Notes: a model not told the origin generated them from the letters alone. A stretch of DNA of 49,797 nt from a virus (IMGVR_UViG_3300027754_000140:1-49797); one strand, 5' to 3'; numbered from the stretch's first letter, positions 18,476-27,167 are shown. Numbers and translations: made by a program.

Positions 18476-19314
18476 ACAAATGGACAATCAAAGAACTTAG
18501 CAGACAAGTTCATGTAATAGAGTGGAACGTGGATAAGACAAGCGAGGAGTGTACTGTACTCCTCATGTCTGATGAACATTGGGACAATAAAGAATGTGAT
18601 AGAGACCTACTGCGTAGGCATCACGAAGAAGCGGTAAAGAAGGGTGCGCCTATCCTAAAGTTTGGGGATACGTTCTGTGCGATGCAAGGTAAATGGGACA
18701 AACGCGCTGACATGAATCAGTTGCGCCCTGAACATCACACGAACAAATACTTGGACTCGTTGGTCAATACAGCTACCGAATGGTATAAACCATACAAAGA
18801 TAACATTGCGCTAATCACCCCAGGAAATCATGAACAGTCGATACTCGATAGACATGAGACTGACTTGATTGACAGACTCACGTCCCACTTGGGTACAGCA
18901 AAGGGTGACTATTGGGGATATGTGCTGCTACGTATAAAATCAAAAGAAAGAATCCAGACTCACGTACTGCATTATCATCATGGGTATGGCGGTGGTGGTG
19001 AAGTAACGCGTGGTATGATCGACAATAACAGAACTCGTGGACAGTACGATGCTGACCTATTCTACTCTGGTCACATTCACAGAAGGAACTACGACGAGAA
19101 CGTAATGACTACTGTCACTCCAAAGGGTAGGCTTACACAGCGTACCCAAAGGTTCCTGCGCGGCTCAGCCTACAAGAATGAAACTCGTGGCTGGCACGCG
19201 TCAGGAGGTAGGGCGGGAAGACCACTCGGAGGATGGTGGGTTACTATCAGGGATAAGAACGTCAACAGAGAAGAAGGTCACCAACTGCTAGTGACCTGTA
19301 CTCCTGCTACTTAA
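18472..19314 (+). CDS. calcineurin-like metallophosphoesterase (280 aa)
   Basis: The five motif blocks of the family are visible in order: the first metal block SDEHWD (near 34), GDTF (near 65), GNHEQ (near 117), HHGYGG (near 165) and GHIHRR (near 197). The last two His motifs complete a two-metal site. Family members hydrolyse phosphoester bonds in nucleic acids, nucleotides or phosphoproteins; the substrate here is unknown. It starts at an ATGA overlap with the giant protein and ends tail-to-tail with the leftward helicase-like gene, with 8 bases shared. It is the last rightward gene. Confidence 0.75.
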   Translation: MNKWTIKELSRQVHVIEWNVDKTSEECTVLLMSDEHWDNKECDRDLLRRHHEEAVKKGAPILKFGDTFCAMQGKWDKRADMNQLRPEHHTNKYLDSLVNTATEWYKPYKDNIALITPGNHEQSILDRHETDLIDRLTSHLGTAKGDYWGYVLLRIKSKERIQTHVLHYHHGYGGGGEVTRGMIDNNRTRGQYDADLFYSGHIHRRNYDENVMTTVTPKGRLTQRTQRFLRGSAYKNETRGWHASGGRAGRPLGGWWVTIRDKNVNREEGHQLLVTCTPAT

Positions 19315-20656
19315 CGGTGTAATACATCTTAGTTTCGTTAGTGTGTTCGTCAACTTCTTGAGTCGCTGTGACCTGACCCGTTGTTTGCAGCGTCTCAAGA
19401 ATCTCCTCTAACTCAGTTTTGCGGACAGAGCCATTGAACTCTACTAGTAAGTCTACGAATGTCTTCTTGCCAGCCTGTTGCAGATAGCCGCACATCTTTC
19501 TACTAGTATCTGCCAACGGGTTCTTCCCATCCAGCGTCAACGCTAGGTGCATCGTACGTTCTTCCGTAGCCAAGAAGTCCATCGCACGTTGGAACGTAGC
19601 CTTCGGAATGAACAAGTCCAACGACTCACCGAAGTGCATCGCCATCGCTATCTTCATAACGTGGATGTTCTTACGTGCATAGTACGCCTCTAGCTTCAGG
19701 GACTTAGACGCACGCTTGTCAGGTCTAGCTTCATACTCAGCCCACCAATCTTGCAGCCAGTTCCACGTCTCATCGTCTATCTTAACTTGCCCGTAAATAC
19801 GTGTAAGTTTGACAACGTGTTCAGCAACTTCCTTACGATGTTGCTTTTGTAGCTCACTAAGTTCTGGTAGAAAGAAGACGGATTTTCTATTCTTATTAGC
19901 AAAGACGTAGAACGTCCGTGATGAGTAACCTTGACTAAGGAGTTTGTCATCGAAAGTATCCTGCATAAAGTCAGGGTTTGTTGCTCCGAGAAAGTTGAGA
20001 CAAAGTCTACGTATTCTGTCGCGTCCAGCTGTCTTGGTTTGGTATTCATAATTCTCACCACAGTCATATGCTTGGATAAGGAAGTTAACTAACGACTCTG
20101 TATTCTTACGGAACAACGAAGCTATCTCTTCTAGACAGAAACACAACGACGAATGGGAATAGATACGCATGACGTTCTTACCCTGCAATGCGTTGTACTC
20201 TGAGTAATTGATACGACGGATACAACGACCCATCGACTGAACCAAAGCCTCATACGTCACAGCATCTGCCGCGATGGGAATTAAGTCAGGCTTATCAGGT
20301 GATGATGCCTTGTCTTTACCTACCATCATCTCATCTTGGGCTGCTTTCAAATCAGCGGCAGCCATCGAGTCAACTATCATCTGCTCCTCAGATGAACCAC
20401 CAGCTGTGGGTTTGACATCTTCTAGTTTGTGTAGCTTCAGGATGTCAGACACAGAGCGGATAACCTGACCCTTACCGATACCAGGTTTGCCAACTAACGT
20501 GACGTACATATTAGGATAGCATCGACGATGGTCAGGAGGACACCATACCCTACGCTGAAGCGAAGCTGCTACTGTATATAACCAACCCCATTCTATATAG
20601 TTTTGTGGGGATGCTAAGCCATCGGTATACGATAGCCATTTCTCGTGGTTTGTCAT
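19307..20656 (-). CDS. P-loop replication ATPase, probable helicase (DUF3987-like, 449 aa)
   Basis: Walker A GKPGIGKG is at residues 56-63 after an N-terminal segment of the kind seen in phage helicase/primase-like proteins (TDGLASPQNYIEWGWLYTVAASLQRRVW). An acidic LEEIA segment follows at about residue 140 in the place of Walker B. The C-terminal 60 residues look like a small winged-helix unit. It is likely the replicative helicase or loader, being the last gene of the replication operon. Its ATG overlaps the polymerase stop (ATGA). A DnaB-like role is inferred from context. Confidence 0.6.
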   Translation of the reverse strand: MTNHEKWLSYTDGLASPQNYIEWGWLYTVAASLQRRVWCPPDHRRCYPNMYVTLVGKPGIGKGQVIRSVSDILKLHKLEDVKPTAGGSSEEQMIVDSMAAADLKAAQDEMMVGKDKASSPDKPDLIPIAADAVTYEALVQSMGRCIRRINYSEYNALQGKNVMRIYSHSSLCFCLEEIASLFRKNTESLVNFLIQAYDCGENYEYQTKTAGRDRIRRLCLNFLGATNPDFMQDTFDDKLLSQGYSSRTFYVFANKNRKSVFFLPELSELQKQHRKEVAEHVVKLTRIYGQVKIDDETWNWLQDWWAEYEARPDKRASKSLKLEAYYARKNIHVMKIAMAMHFGESLDLFIPKATFQRAMDFLATEERTMHLALTLDGKNPLADTSRKMCGYLQQAGKKTFVDLLVEFNGSVRKTELEEILETLQTTGQVTATQEVDEHTNETKMYYTVK

Positions 20657-21672
20657 AGTTTAATTTCTTTAAGACCTTGCGGGTTTTTATGCTCTTTGAA
20701 AGGACGCCAGTTGAAACCAACTTGGGCTTCCGATTTCATTCTAAATTTCACGTCATCAACTGGGGACGTAAATTCCTGTTCCATAAACTCTTTCGCTTTT
20801 ATGGCACACTCTTTTACCTCCTCGATGGGACATTGAATTAGATACGAATCATGAGTATTAGCAAGCAAATCCCATGCCAGTTTGTTTTGTTCTATATACT
20901 GCTGTAAAGCTGTGTATGCGATACTTGTTATCTCACCTACTGTTGATTGTGGAACCCAAGCATAGAGTTCCTTCCAGTCTGTCTCGTTGATCTGGTACTT
21001 GGTTATCGTGTACGGGTGACCATGCAGATTGTAAAGCATCTTGCTCTTCTCGACTTGCTTCTGCACAGAACGATGCCAGTTCTCTATCTCTGGAAACAAC
21101 GAGTGATACGTAGAGATGAACCGCTCTGAGTCTTCTTTGGTAATCACAATCTTACCACCTGACTTCTCGAGGATGTTCATACGAAATGTCGGAGGGGCAA
21201 TCCCGTAATTGGATGAGTGACACGTCTGCTTTGCCAGATAGTAGTAACGCTCATCTAACGCCCAGTTGTCAGAGTCCTTGATCAAGAGGTCTAGGTCTTT
21301 CCAATACGCGTTCTTCTTGAGTTCAGGGATAGGACAACTAACGATGTCCTTAATCCAGAAGTCCTCAGACGAACGACGCATCTTCTTTTCCCAGATGTCA
21401 GCGAACAACATCAACGCCACGTACACGTGAGGTTTGACATTGTTCTCGAACAGCGTACGGAACTTACCCTTGTCTCCGATGTACGCTACGATGAGAGCTT
21501 CCGCACCTGACTGGTCAACCTGACAGAATATCTTACCCTCATCAGGTACATATATCTGACGCATAGACTTCTCGATGTTCTGAAGATTACCGCCCCACTT
21601 GCCAAGTATCTTGGTAGAGGAGAGGCGGAATGTCTTAGTTCCCGCTATCTTGTAAGTGCAGCTGTTCCTCAT
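20653..21672 (-). CDS. polA-like: DNA polymerase family A, C-terminal (palm/fingers) part
   Basis: The 339 residues hold the polymerase core: a GTKTFRLSS segment and the NLQNIEK segment lead into motif A QVDQSGAEAL (Asp53), motif B with Lys148 and Tyr156 (LAKQTCHSSNYG), and motif C HDS with Asp275. This is the direct continuation of the gene at 21635-23236 but in the next frame (+1), with 38 bases of overlap. No Shine-Dalgarno precedes its ATG, so independent initiation is doubtful. Removing one A from the AAA run just before this ATG would fuse the frames into one family A polymerase. It could be a sequencing error, a programmed frameshift, or a real two-subunit enzyme. Confidence 0.8.
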   Translation of the reverse strand: MRNSCTYKIAGTKTFRLSSTKILGKWGGNLQNIEKSMRQIYVPDEGKIFCQVDQSGAEALIVAYIGDKGKFRTLFENNVKPHVYVALMLFADIWEKKMRRSSEDFWIKDIVSCPIPELKKNAYWKDLDLLIKDSDNWALDERYYYLAKQTCHSSNYGIAPPTFRMNILEKSGGKIVITKEDSERFISTYHSLFPEIENWHRSVQKQVEKSKMLYNLHGHPYTITKYQINETDWKELYAWVPQSTVGEITSIAYTALQQYIEQNKLAWDLLANTHDSYLIQCPIEEVKECAIKAKEFMEQEFTSPVDDVKFRMKSEAQVGFNWRPFKEHKNPQGLKEIKL

Positions 21673-23236
21673 TTGTGAGTTCTAGTATTGATTGTTTGCC
21701 GTGTGTTCCGTCGTCCATTATCCAAGGTGTAAACTTAAACGTGCCATACTCTTTGGACACTTCGCGGTATGCTAGTGTCAACTGGATGACTGGGTTGTCA
21801 TGCTTCAACGCCAGCTTGAACATAGCCTTCTTCGCAAGGGAAGGTTCCTGTGTCTTTATACTACGAGCCACGACTGGATACCCTAACGCTTCGTGGAAGT
21901 ACTTGCAGCATTGCTTGTTCGAACCAGCAAACATCTTCTTACCCTTGGCTCCTGACTGAACTTCAGATAAACCAGAAGGTCCGATGAACCACTTGATAAT
22001 ACGATCGTATTGCATCATCAGTCGGTCATTCTCTTTGGCGGCTTTCCTTACCATCTCTGCGTCGGTTTTGATACCGACGAGAGTAGTAGTAAGATAAGGC
22101 CTAATACTATCCATAGCCACGGAGATTGAATGGCTGAGTCCAGGTATTGACTTAGCATACTTAGTGATGGCTTGGTGTATCAGGAACATAGTGTATACGT
22201 CCTTGCCACAATAGCGTAGACGATCCATCATCTGAGCCTGAGTCATGTACCCATCTGAGTCTTCACCTTTGTGGAACTTCTCCCACGTCCAATACGATAC
22301 ACAGTGTCCCAGAGACTTTTCAATATCAGGAAAACACCGATGCATAGCAAGCATTGTATCATAGCAATTAACAACAGGGATGCTATACTTAGAAGCAAGC
22401 ACGAAGAAATCAAACGCTGCCCCATTATGAGCAAGTACTGTATTGTCGCGCACGGCAACCGCCAGAGCACGCATGATATGATGTACACTACTGTATGCCC
22501 ACTTGTAGTGATAGTCGAGTATAGGTACCGAGTATACCACTTTCCCATCAAACGAGAAAGCAAAGCATTGCAAGTTCTGTTCTTCATAGTCTGTCTCTAT
22601 ATCGAAATATAATACTTGATTCTTTGTTGAAAGGAGGACTTGGATAACCTCGTCGGACGACGGGTAGATCCTATAATTGGGTTGCGGAAACTCAGGGGTA
22701 GGAACCTTGCCACCGTTGTGGATAATGGCTTTAGCTTTACTCGTATCTGCTCGTAGCCAGAACGCATAATTACCCCGTTTAGTTGCTCCATGACGTTTGA
22801 CTGAATCGTATGATTCTGTATCGTCATCGCCATCTCCGTCGACCATGTAATCTTTGGACTGTGGATTAAGTTGTTGTTCATATGCTCTACTATCTGCTGC
22901 ATCTTGCGGGAAGAAAGATGGTATGTGTGGTATGTTGTTAACGATGAATACGCTGCCGCGCATTTCACCTAAAGAATTGTTGCGGGTTTCGGGTAACCAA
23001 CTACGCATCGCACCCTCACCAAGAAGGAGGACACACTTGGTATCTGGTAACAAAGGCGACTTATCGTCTGACACCCTTATGTCACATTGCATGACATTGA
23101 AATCAGGGCGGAGACAATGGTCGTTGAACACGTGTCCCCCTGTCGCCGATAACAGGGAGACACGGTCAAAACGACTGGGGTTAGACAGTACTACTGTTAA
23201 CCCACAGTACTTAAGTTTTGGTTTATTCCTTAACAT
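21635..23236 (-). CDS. polA-like: DNA polymerase family A, N-terminal part with UDG-like and 3'-5' exonuclease domains
   Basis: I start this at the ATG at 23236, which overlaps the end of the 50-aa gene; an in-frame upstream start at 23284 lies wholly inside that gene. Residues about 67-113 (LLGEGAMRSWLP, EMRG, then PHIPSFFP) resemble the core of family 4-type uracil-DNA glycosylase domains found at the front of some phage polymerases. A DEDDy 3'-5' proofreading exonuclease follows: FDIET (211-215), HNGAAFD (270-276) and YCGKDVYTMF (342-351). The rest is the start of the polymerase domain. The frame then closes at 21635 and the palm is found in the +1 frame. Confidence 0.8.
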   Translation of the reverse strand: MLRNKPKLKYCGLTVVLSNPSRFDRVSLLSATGGHVFNDHCLRPDFNVMQCDIRVSDDKSPLLPDTKCVLLLGEGAMRSWLPETRNNSLGEMRGSVFIVNNIPHIPSFFPQDAADSRAYEQQLNPQSKDYMVDGDGDDDTESYDSVKRHGATKRGNYAFWLRADTSKAKAIIHNGGKVPTPEFPQPNYRIYPSSDEVIQVLLSTKNQVLYFDIETDYEEQNLQCFAFSFDGKVVYSVPILDYHYKWAYSSVHHIMRALAVAVRDNTVLAHNGAAFDFFVLASKYSIPVVNCYDTMLAMHRCFPDIEKSLGHCVSYWTWEKFHKGEDSDGYMTQAQMMDRLRYCGKDVYTMFLIHQAITKYAKSIPGLSHSISVAMDSIRPYLTTTLVGIKTDAEMVRKAAKENDRLMMQYDRIIKWFIGPSGLSEVQSGAKGKKMFAGSNKQCCKYFHEALGYPVVARSIKTQEPSLAKKAMFKLALKHDNPVIQLTLAYREVSKEYGTFKFTPWIMDDGTHGKQSILELTNEEQLHLQDSGN

Positions 23237-23375
23237 CTTCGAGTGTGAACTTAACCTCCACATCAAACTCACTACTAATGTCAATCGTCTCGATGTTCAT
23301 CTCCTTACCTTCAGGTGCTGGGAACATCTTGCGAATGTCAGCTTCTTGAATAACGATTACGTACTTATGTTTCAT
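23223..23375 (-). CDS. unknown 50-aa protein ahead of DNA polymerase
   Basis: ATG AAA CAT AAG at 23375 opens a 50-residue acidic protein (many Glu/Asp, ending FTLEDVKE) with a beta-like start (YVIVIQEADI). Its stop lies downstream of the polymerase ATG (overlap 14 bases), so translation of the two is probably coupled. It sits just after a hairpin terminator. I do not recognise it; it could be an accessory factor or simply a coupling leader. Confidence 0.65.
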   Translation of the reverse strand: MKHKYVIVIQEADIRKMFPAPEGKEMNIETIDISSEFDVEVKFTLEDVKE

Positions 23376-23379
23376 TTAT

Positions 23380-23412
23380 ATTAAAAGTGGCAGACTTTAA
23401 CCGGTCTGCCAG
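23380..23412 (-). terminator. hairpin terminator between SSB-like gene and polymerase
   Basis: On the minus strand an 8-bp perfect stem (TGGCAGAC/GTCTGCCA, bases 23388-23395 and 23404-23411, 8-base loop) is followed by CTTTTAATAT. This is a factor-independent terminator shape placed after the SSB-like gene, so it may make SSB more abundant than polymerase through partial termination. Confidence 0.7.
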
Positions 23413-23427
23413 CGGGGTTTAGTTTAC

Positions 23428-23946
23428 TTACTCCGCAACGCCGAAGATCTCTCCGACCTTCGGGAAGTAGTTCACAAGAGCCTTGCCAGTCACAGGGTTC
23501 TTGAGGACATCGCCCATCTGTTTGTTCTTGATCTGTTCAGCAGTAGGCTGCTTGCGCTGTTCACGAACTTCGGGTTCGAGCAGAGCATACACACGCTTAC
23601 CTTTGAACGCATCCACGTCAGGGTTCTCCGGATTGAATGTGGAGAAGTCCAGACCATACGCCTTGTACAGTTTCTCCAAACGCTGAGCGATAGACTTGGT
23701 CTTCTCGGCATCGAGGTTACCATGTTCATCAATCGACTGCGTGACATAATAGGTGGTGAGTTCAACACCAGCAACGGTGTATTCATCACCATCAATCATG
23801 ACAGTATCCGGAGCAGAGATTTCTGACTTCAGAGTAATCATCGGCTTACCGGATGACTTAGACGGACCGAACGTAGCATCCTTAACCGTGATGATGTAGT
23901 TCGAATCCTTGGGGAACTGTACTTTGGATGTCCATTTAGTTGCCAT
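23428..23946 (-). CDS. SSB-like/DUF669-like DNA-binding protein (172 aa)
   Basis: Starts MATKWTSKVQFPKDSNYIITVKDA, then a GKPMITLKSEI strand pattern and TYYVTQSIDEHGN, the order of strands expected for an OB-type phage single-strand-binding protein. A helical middle and a basic stretch (REQRKQPTAEQIKNKQ) follow, and the C-terminus is acidic-ending (GVAE), although short. Position between the Sak4-like ATPase and polymerase fits. The hairpin after it suggests high expression. I cannot separate classical SSB from DUF669 by eye. Confidence 0.55.
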   Translation of the reverse strand: MATKWTSKVQFPKDSNYIITVKDATFGPSKSSGKPMITLKSEISAPDTVMIDGDEYTVAGVELTTYYVTQSIDEHGNLDAEKTKSIAQRLEKLYKAYGLDFSTFNPENPDVDAFKGKRVYALLEPEVREQRKQPTAEQIKNKQMGDVLKNPVTGKALVNYFPKVGEIFGVAE

Positions 23947-24010
23947 ATGTTTGTAATGGTAGTAGGATACCAGCCTATTTGTTAGTACTCAGGTAAGGAC
24001 TGAGCGGCCT

Positions 24011-24838
24011 TTACTTCCTGCGATACTTCGAGAAGACCCCGAAGCTAGCTGGAATAAATTTAGGGAAGTTGATTAGCGACGAACACTTGCCGTCGAACAC
24101 AGAGTCACCTTCAGTTTGCCAGTAGTACATAGTGTTACGAGGGAACGTAGCACACCACTTGGCGTATTCATCCTTGGTCATTCCGAAGTCTTTGAGCTTC
24201 GTCTCTGGAACTTCAACAGTAGGTTTGTCAGCCACGTGCGACCTGAACCAATCGGTGAAATGAGAAACCAACTCATCTCCAAACTGTCCTGTAAGGAGCG
24301 GTCGAACTTTGCCAGCATACGTTCCATCTTTTTCTTTCTTGTCTGCCTCATGCGCGATGAAGACGACGTGACACTTGATGTACTTGAAGTACTCGATGAA
24401 CTCCGAAAGGAAGACTTTCTTGAGGTTCCACTCCGCGAAGTCGTCAACCTTGCCTTGCTTGGTGTAGACTTGATTGACTGTGTACCATTTGTGATATGCA
24501 TTTTGTATTCCGGTTAGACCATCTACGATTAATGTTTGATCGGGTTCTAGTTTCTTGCCTTCTTTGTCTATCCACATATGAAGCACGTCCTTCAAATCTG
24601 TGGGTAAATATGGTGTCTTGATTGTCTTGCAGTACTCCGAGGAGTAGAACGGGATTTCGTGTACATCAGGACGTCCTACATGTGCGCCTAAGCCACGGTC
24701 TAGGTTTAGTACTAACGGGTTAGGAAATGTAAGGGCTGCCCATGTCTTTCCTGTGCCGGGGTATCCTTGAATACCTAGGCGGATTTGCGGGATGTCTTTG
24801 ATGCTCGATAGGTTATTGCTGTTTGGTGGGATGTACAT
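24011..24838 (-). CDS. Sak4-like RecA-fold ATPase, recombination (275 aa)
   Basis: Walker A GYPGTGKT at residues 25-32 and a Walker B-like TLIVDGLTG near residue 110 mark a RecA-type P-loop ATPase. Length and the local motif order (NLDRGLG, then VFIAHEADKKE, near 165-175) match phage Sak4-type single-strand annealing/recombination ATPases. It lies between a DUF6378-like protein and an SSB-like protein, with a Cas4-like nuclease upstream, the usual recombination set. It likely binds single-stranded DNA with SSB during replication and repair. Confidence 0.65.
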   Translation of the reverse strand: MYIPPNSNNLSSIKDIPQIRLGIQGYPGTGKTWAALTFPNPLVLNLDRGLGAHVGRPDVHEIPFYSSEYCKTIKTPYLPTDLKDVLHMWIDKEGKKLEPDQTLIVDGLTGIQNAYHKWYTVNQVYTKQGKVDDFAEWNLKKVFLSEFIEYFKYIKCHVVFIAHEADKKEKDGTYAGKVRPLLTGQFGDELVSHFTDWFRSHVADKPTVEVPETKLKDFGMTKDEYAKWCATFPRNTMYYWQTEGDSVFDGKCSSLINFPKFIPASFGVFSKYRRK

Positions 24839-25121
24839 ATGTTTCTTGATCTTGTTCTGCGAACTTTAAGTATGCTGCTACATCAACGTAGTTATCAGCA
24901 TGATACACACGCGCAGACCGTTGTATCTTAAATTGTGCCATCATTAACTCTACAAGGAACGCAGGTAGAGGATAGGGTAAAGAGATACCATAGTGTTGTT
25001 GGATAAGTCCAGTCCATCCTAGTCCTATGTTATCGTGTGAATGTTTGGGCGGTCCATATATCTTACCACGTTCCTCAATGGTAGTGTCTACGATGTTAGT
25101 CTTTCCGGTGGAGCGGGTCAT
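24813..25121 (-). CDS. DUF6378-like phage protein (102 aa)
   Basis: The segment EERGKIYGPPKHSHDNIG followed by a hydrophobic helix ending MMAQFKIQRS and DNYVDVAAYLKFA is the pattern I know as DUF6378 in phage replication regions. I use the ATG at 25121; a GTG 21 bases upstream is possible. Its 5' end overlaps the nuclease gene and its 3' end overlaps the Sak4-like start, so the genes are tightly coupled. Biochemical role unknown. Confidence 0.6.
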   Translation of the reverse strand: MTRSTGKTNIVDTTIEERGKIYGPPKHSHDNIGLGWTGLIQQHYGISLPYPLPAFLVELMMAQFKIQRSARVYHADNYVDVAAYLKFAEQDQETYVHPTKQQ

Positions 25122-26019
25122 AGTGTCGTTGAGAGAAGTCACGTTGTAGAATTAGGTTTGCAATCTTGTCATTGTCAGCAGAGCAAGCATGATAGAACGA
25201 ACACTTCCCGAACTTCTGTTCGCACATACCATTGATGATGCCGAGCTTGGGAAACGTATCAGCTTTGATATACCCAGACAGAGACTTGATGTTGTGTATC
25301 AGACCAGCTTCGAACTGATCCATATCCTTGTACTGAAAGACTTCAGACCGGATGATCACGTTGTCTATCGACTTTGGCTTAAGAAAAATCCCGTCAATAA
25401 AACAACCGATAGTGCTATTGCCAATGGTTCCGAGTAGGGACTCAGGATGCTTCCTGCCCATAACAATAAGAGCAAGGCGATAAAACCTGAGCTGAGGAGA
25501 CATACGATACGAACTAAGATATTTAGCGGGGTCATAATTAGATGTAGTTTTCCAGTCACCGATAGCATACATACCACCCTTGAACTTACCAATCTTATCT
25601 ATCGTACCACACAGAGATACCTCGATGGTATCATCCTCGTAGTATGGGATAGAGAAGGTAACTTCTGTGGCGGGTTTACCATTAGGAAGAACCATCAACT
25701 CGAACTGCTCATCCTTCTGGAGTATGTAGTTATGCCACACATCGAAGCAAGTATTCAGGAGATGCTTCTCGTCTGACATATGAACTGACTTGCGGTCATC
25801 AACCTTAGGCACACGGAACTCAAGCAACGCTGCATCCTTGGCAGCACCTAAGTCTTGAGTCTCGTACATCACGTCGATGAACTTGTGCACAGCCTGACCA
25901 TACACAATCTTGCACGACACATGAGTGTCATGATACCCGTCGATGATGGAACGCTTCCATGCTAGAGGACACACGGAATGTTTGAGGGACGATGCGTTAA
26001 TGTATATTTGTTGTTTCAT
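25096..26019 (-). CDS. PD-(D/E)XK nuclease, Cas4/RecB-like with Fe-S cysteines (307 aa)
   Basis: The catalytic core is visible as CGTIDKIGK followed by IGDWKTT, the D...D-x-K arrangement of RecB/Cas4 nucleases. A cysteine at residue 17 (HSVCPLAW) and three near the C-terminus (MCEQKFGKCSFYHAC) could hold a 4Fe-4S cluster as in Cas4/AddB. It should process DNA ends or recombination intermediates together with the Sak4-like ATPase. No CRISPR array or other cas gene is present, so an adaptation role is not indicated. Start at an ATGA overlap with the 77-aa gene. Confidence 0.75.
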   Translation of the reverse strand: MKQQIYINASSLKHSVCPLAWKRSIIDGYHDTHVSCKIVYGQAVHKFIDVMYETQDLGAAKDAALLEFRVPKVDDRKSVHMSDEKHLLNTCFDVWHNYILQKDEQFELMVLPNGKPATEVTFSIPYYEDDTIEVSLCGTIDKIGKFKGGMYAIGDWKTTSNYDPAKYLSSYRMSPQLRFYRLALIVMGRKHPESLLGTIGNSTIGCFIDGIFLKPKSIDNVIIRSEVFQYKDMDQFEAGLIHNIKSLSGYIKADTFPKLGIINGMCEQKFGKCSFYHACSADNDKIANLILQRDFSQRHYDPLHRKD

Positions 26020-26249
26020 TTCTTTTTCTTTTTCATGAACGACAGGTCAATGTCAATACCCATCTTCGCTAACTGTGCTAACTTAGCCTGACGTTCGAGA
26101 TTGATAGGAGCCACAGCAGTAGACTTCGGACGCGGAGCTAACTCAGGACGTGTTACATTCAAGTACTTCTGAAAGTGTAGCAAGAGTGTAGCATCATCCA
26201 TCGACTCCAACTTTGTAGCATCACAGTCCAGTAGTTCTTCTAGTGTCAT
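26016..26249 (-). CDS. unknown 77-aa protein with lysine tail
   Basis: An acidic N-terminal half (LEELLDCDATKLESMDDATLL), a Pro/Arg linker (RPELAPRPKSTAV) and a helical end finishing MKKKKK. ATGA overlaps at both ends with the neighbouring genes place it firmly in the replication operon. The basic tail could contact DNA. No family recognised. Confidence 0.6.
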   Translation of the reverse strand: MTLEELLDCDATKLESMDDATLLLHFQKYLNVTRPELAPRPKSTAVAPINLERQAKLAQLAKMGIDIDLSFMKKKKK

Positions 26250-26872
26250 GCTGTCTTGATGATCTTGATTTCTTGTGCGGTTACCGATGACATCACGTTG
26301 TCAATACCAAGCAGCGAGTTCTTCAGGTCAATCAGTTGCTCAGTAGTCAGACACAACTTCTCTAGATGCAGCGGCTTGTCCTCAGGAGTAGCGTTCTCTA
26401 GGAAGTCATCTACCTTCTGCTTCCATGCAGGGATATCAGACTTTGCACCAACCGCAACAGCTGTGAACGTACCGATAGACGAGTTACGAAACTCAGGACG
26501 GAACGACATCCTAACTCCTAACCCACGTTCCCGAGTAATGGCGGTCATCTCATTCCACTTGGAGTATGTCTTCTGGTCATCATCCATGTAGTCTAGGAGA
26601 TAACGGAGAGACTGATTGACACGGAGGTATAGCGTTTCCTTTGAGTGATGAGGGAAGTTATCATAACGGAAGACACGATCTTGACGATCAAGTAACATCT
26701 TGTCAACCTCATCCTTGAACCCTAGTGCATAGAACTCCTTGTAGTATGGAGCATTAGACCGACGGCTCCAACCTACTGGCTTCTTCCGCACTACCAAATC
26801 AACCATAGCTTTGGCAGTAGCTGGGTTGTGAAAGAACTCTTTGACCGCGTTTGTTGTTTCTTGTTGAGACAT
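26246..26872 (-). CDS. unknown 208-aa first protein of the sigma-54-driven operon
   Basis: Mostly helical, with aromatic-rich segments (WSRRSNAPYYKEFYALGF, YDNFPHHSKETLYLRVNQSLRYL) and a middle segment with Arg/Phe (RMSFRPEFRNSS). I do not recognise a family. It is the first gene downstream of the -24/-12 element at 27133-27148, after a leader of about 250 bases, and is coupled to the next gene by ATGA. An accessory role in replication or recombination is likely by context only. Confidence 0.6.
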   Translation of the reverse strand: MSQQETTNAVKEFFHNPATAKAMVDLVVRKKPVGWSRRSNAPYYKEFYALGFKDEVDKMLLDRQDRVFRYDNFPHHSKETLYLRVNQSLRYLLDYMDDDQKTYSKWNEMTAITRERGLGVRMSFRPEFRNSSIGTFTAVAVGAKSDIPAWKQKVDDFLENATPEDKPLHLEKLCLTTEQLIDLKNSLLGIDNVMSSVTAQEIKIIKTA

Positions 26873-27132
26873 AAATTATACATCGTGCACTAGTTTAGAT
26901 TTAACCAACCCCTAACTAGAAGCACGGTTTGAAACTATAGGCTTGGTGTCACGTTACTGTCCACTACACCTGAAGTCACCTCAATGTTTATACTCCTAGA
27001 GATTGCAGAGTATACTGCCCACTACTAACAGTCGTTTTTCCGGAGAAGCGTCTCTGCTTTCGTTAGACAGCTTATTCACGTAGGTGATTCCTCCTGAACC
27101 ATCCGAACCTACGGAAATTATAGAACTATATA
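26873..27132 (-). other. structured 5' leader of the replication operon, no gene
   Basis: Between the sigma-54 element and the ATG at 26872 there is no convincing ORF. Read on the minus strand, it starts with a stem CGTAGGT/ACCTACG (27076-27115) with an inner GGTTC/GAATC helix and a 6-base bulge. Further down are two copies of a 12-base motif TAGTGG(G/A)CAGTA. These may be RNA structure for control of translation or stability; function unknown. Confidence 0.4.
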
Positions 27133-27148
27133 AGCAAGAATCATGCCA
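27133..27148 (-). promoter_or_regulatory. sigma-54 promoter upstream of replication operon
   Basis: Minus-strand TGGCATGATTCTTGCT matches the -24/-12 consensus (TGGCAYR-N4-TTGCW) with GG and GC at the obligatory 10-base spacing. The same 16 bases recur at 38330 and 45000. The predicted start is near 27122. It drives 26872 to 19307 leftwards and lies immediately after the activator gene. Confidence 0.85.
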
Positions 27149-27167
27149 ACTTCTGGATTTATATAGT

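Noticed and set aside
25096-26019. Cas4-like gene as sign of a CRISPR system
   Set aside because: No repeats or other cas genes; such nucleases are common in phage recombination operons.
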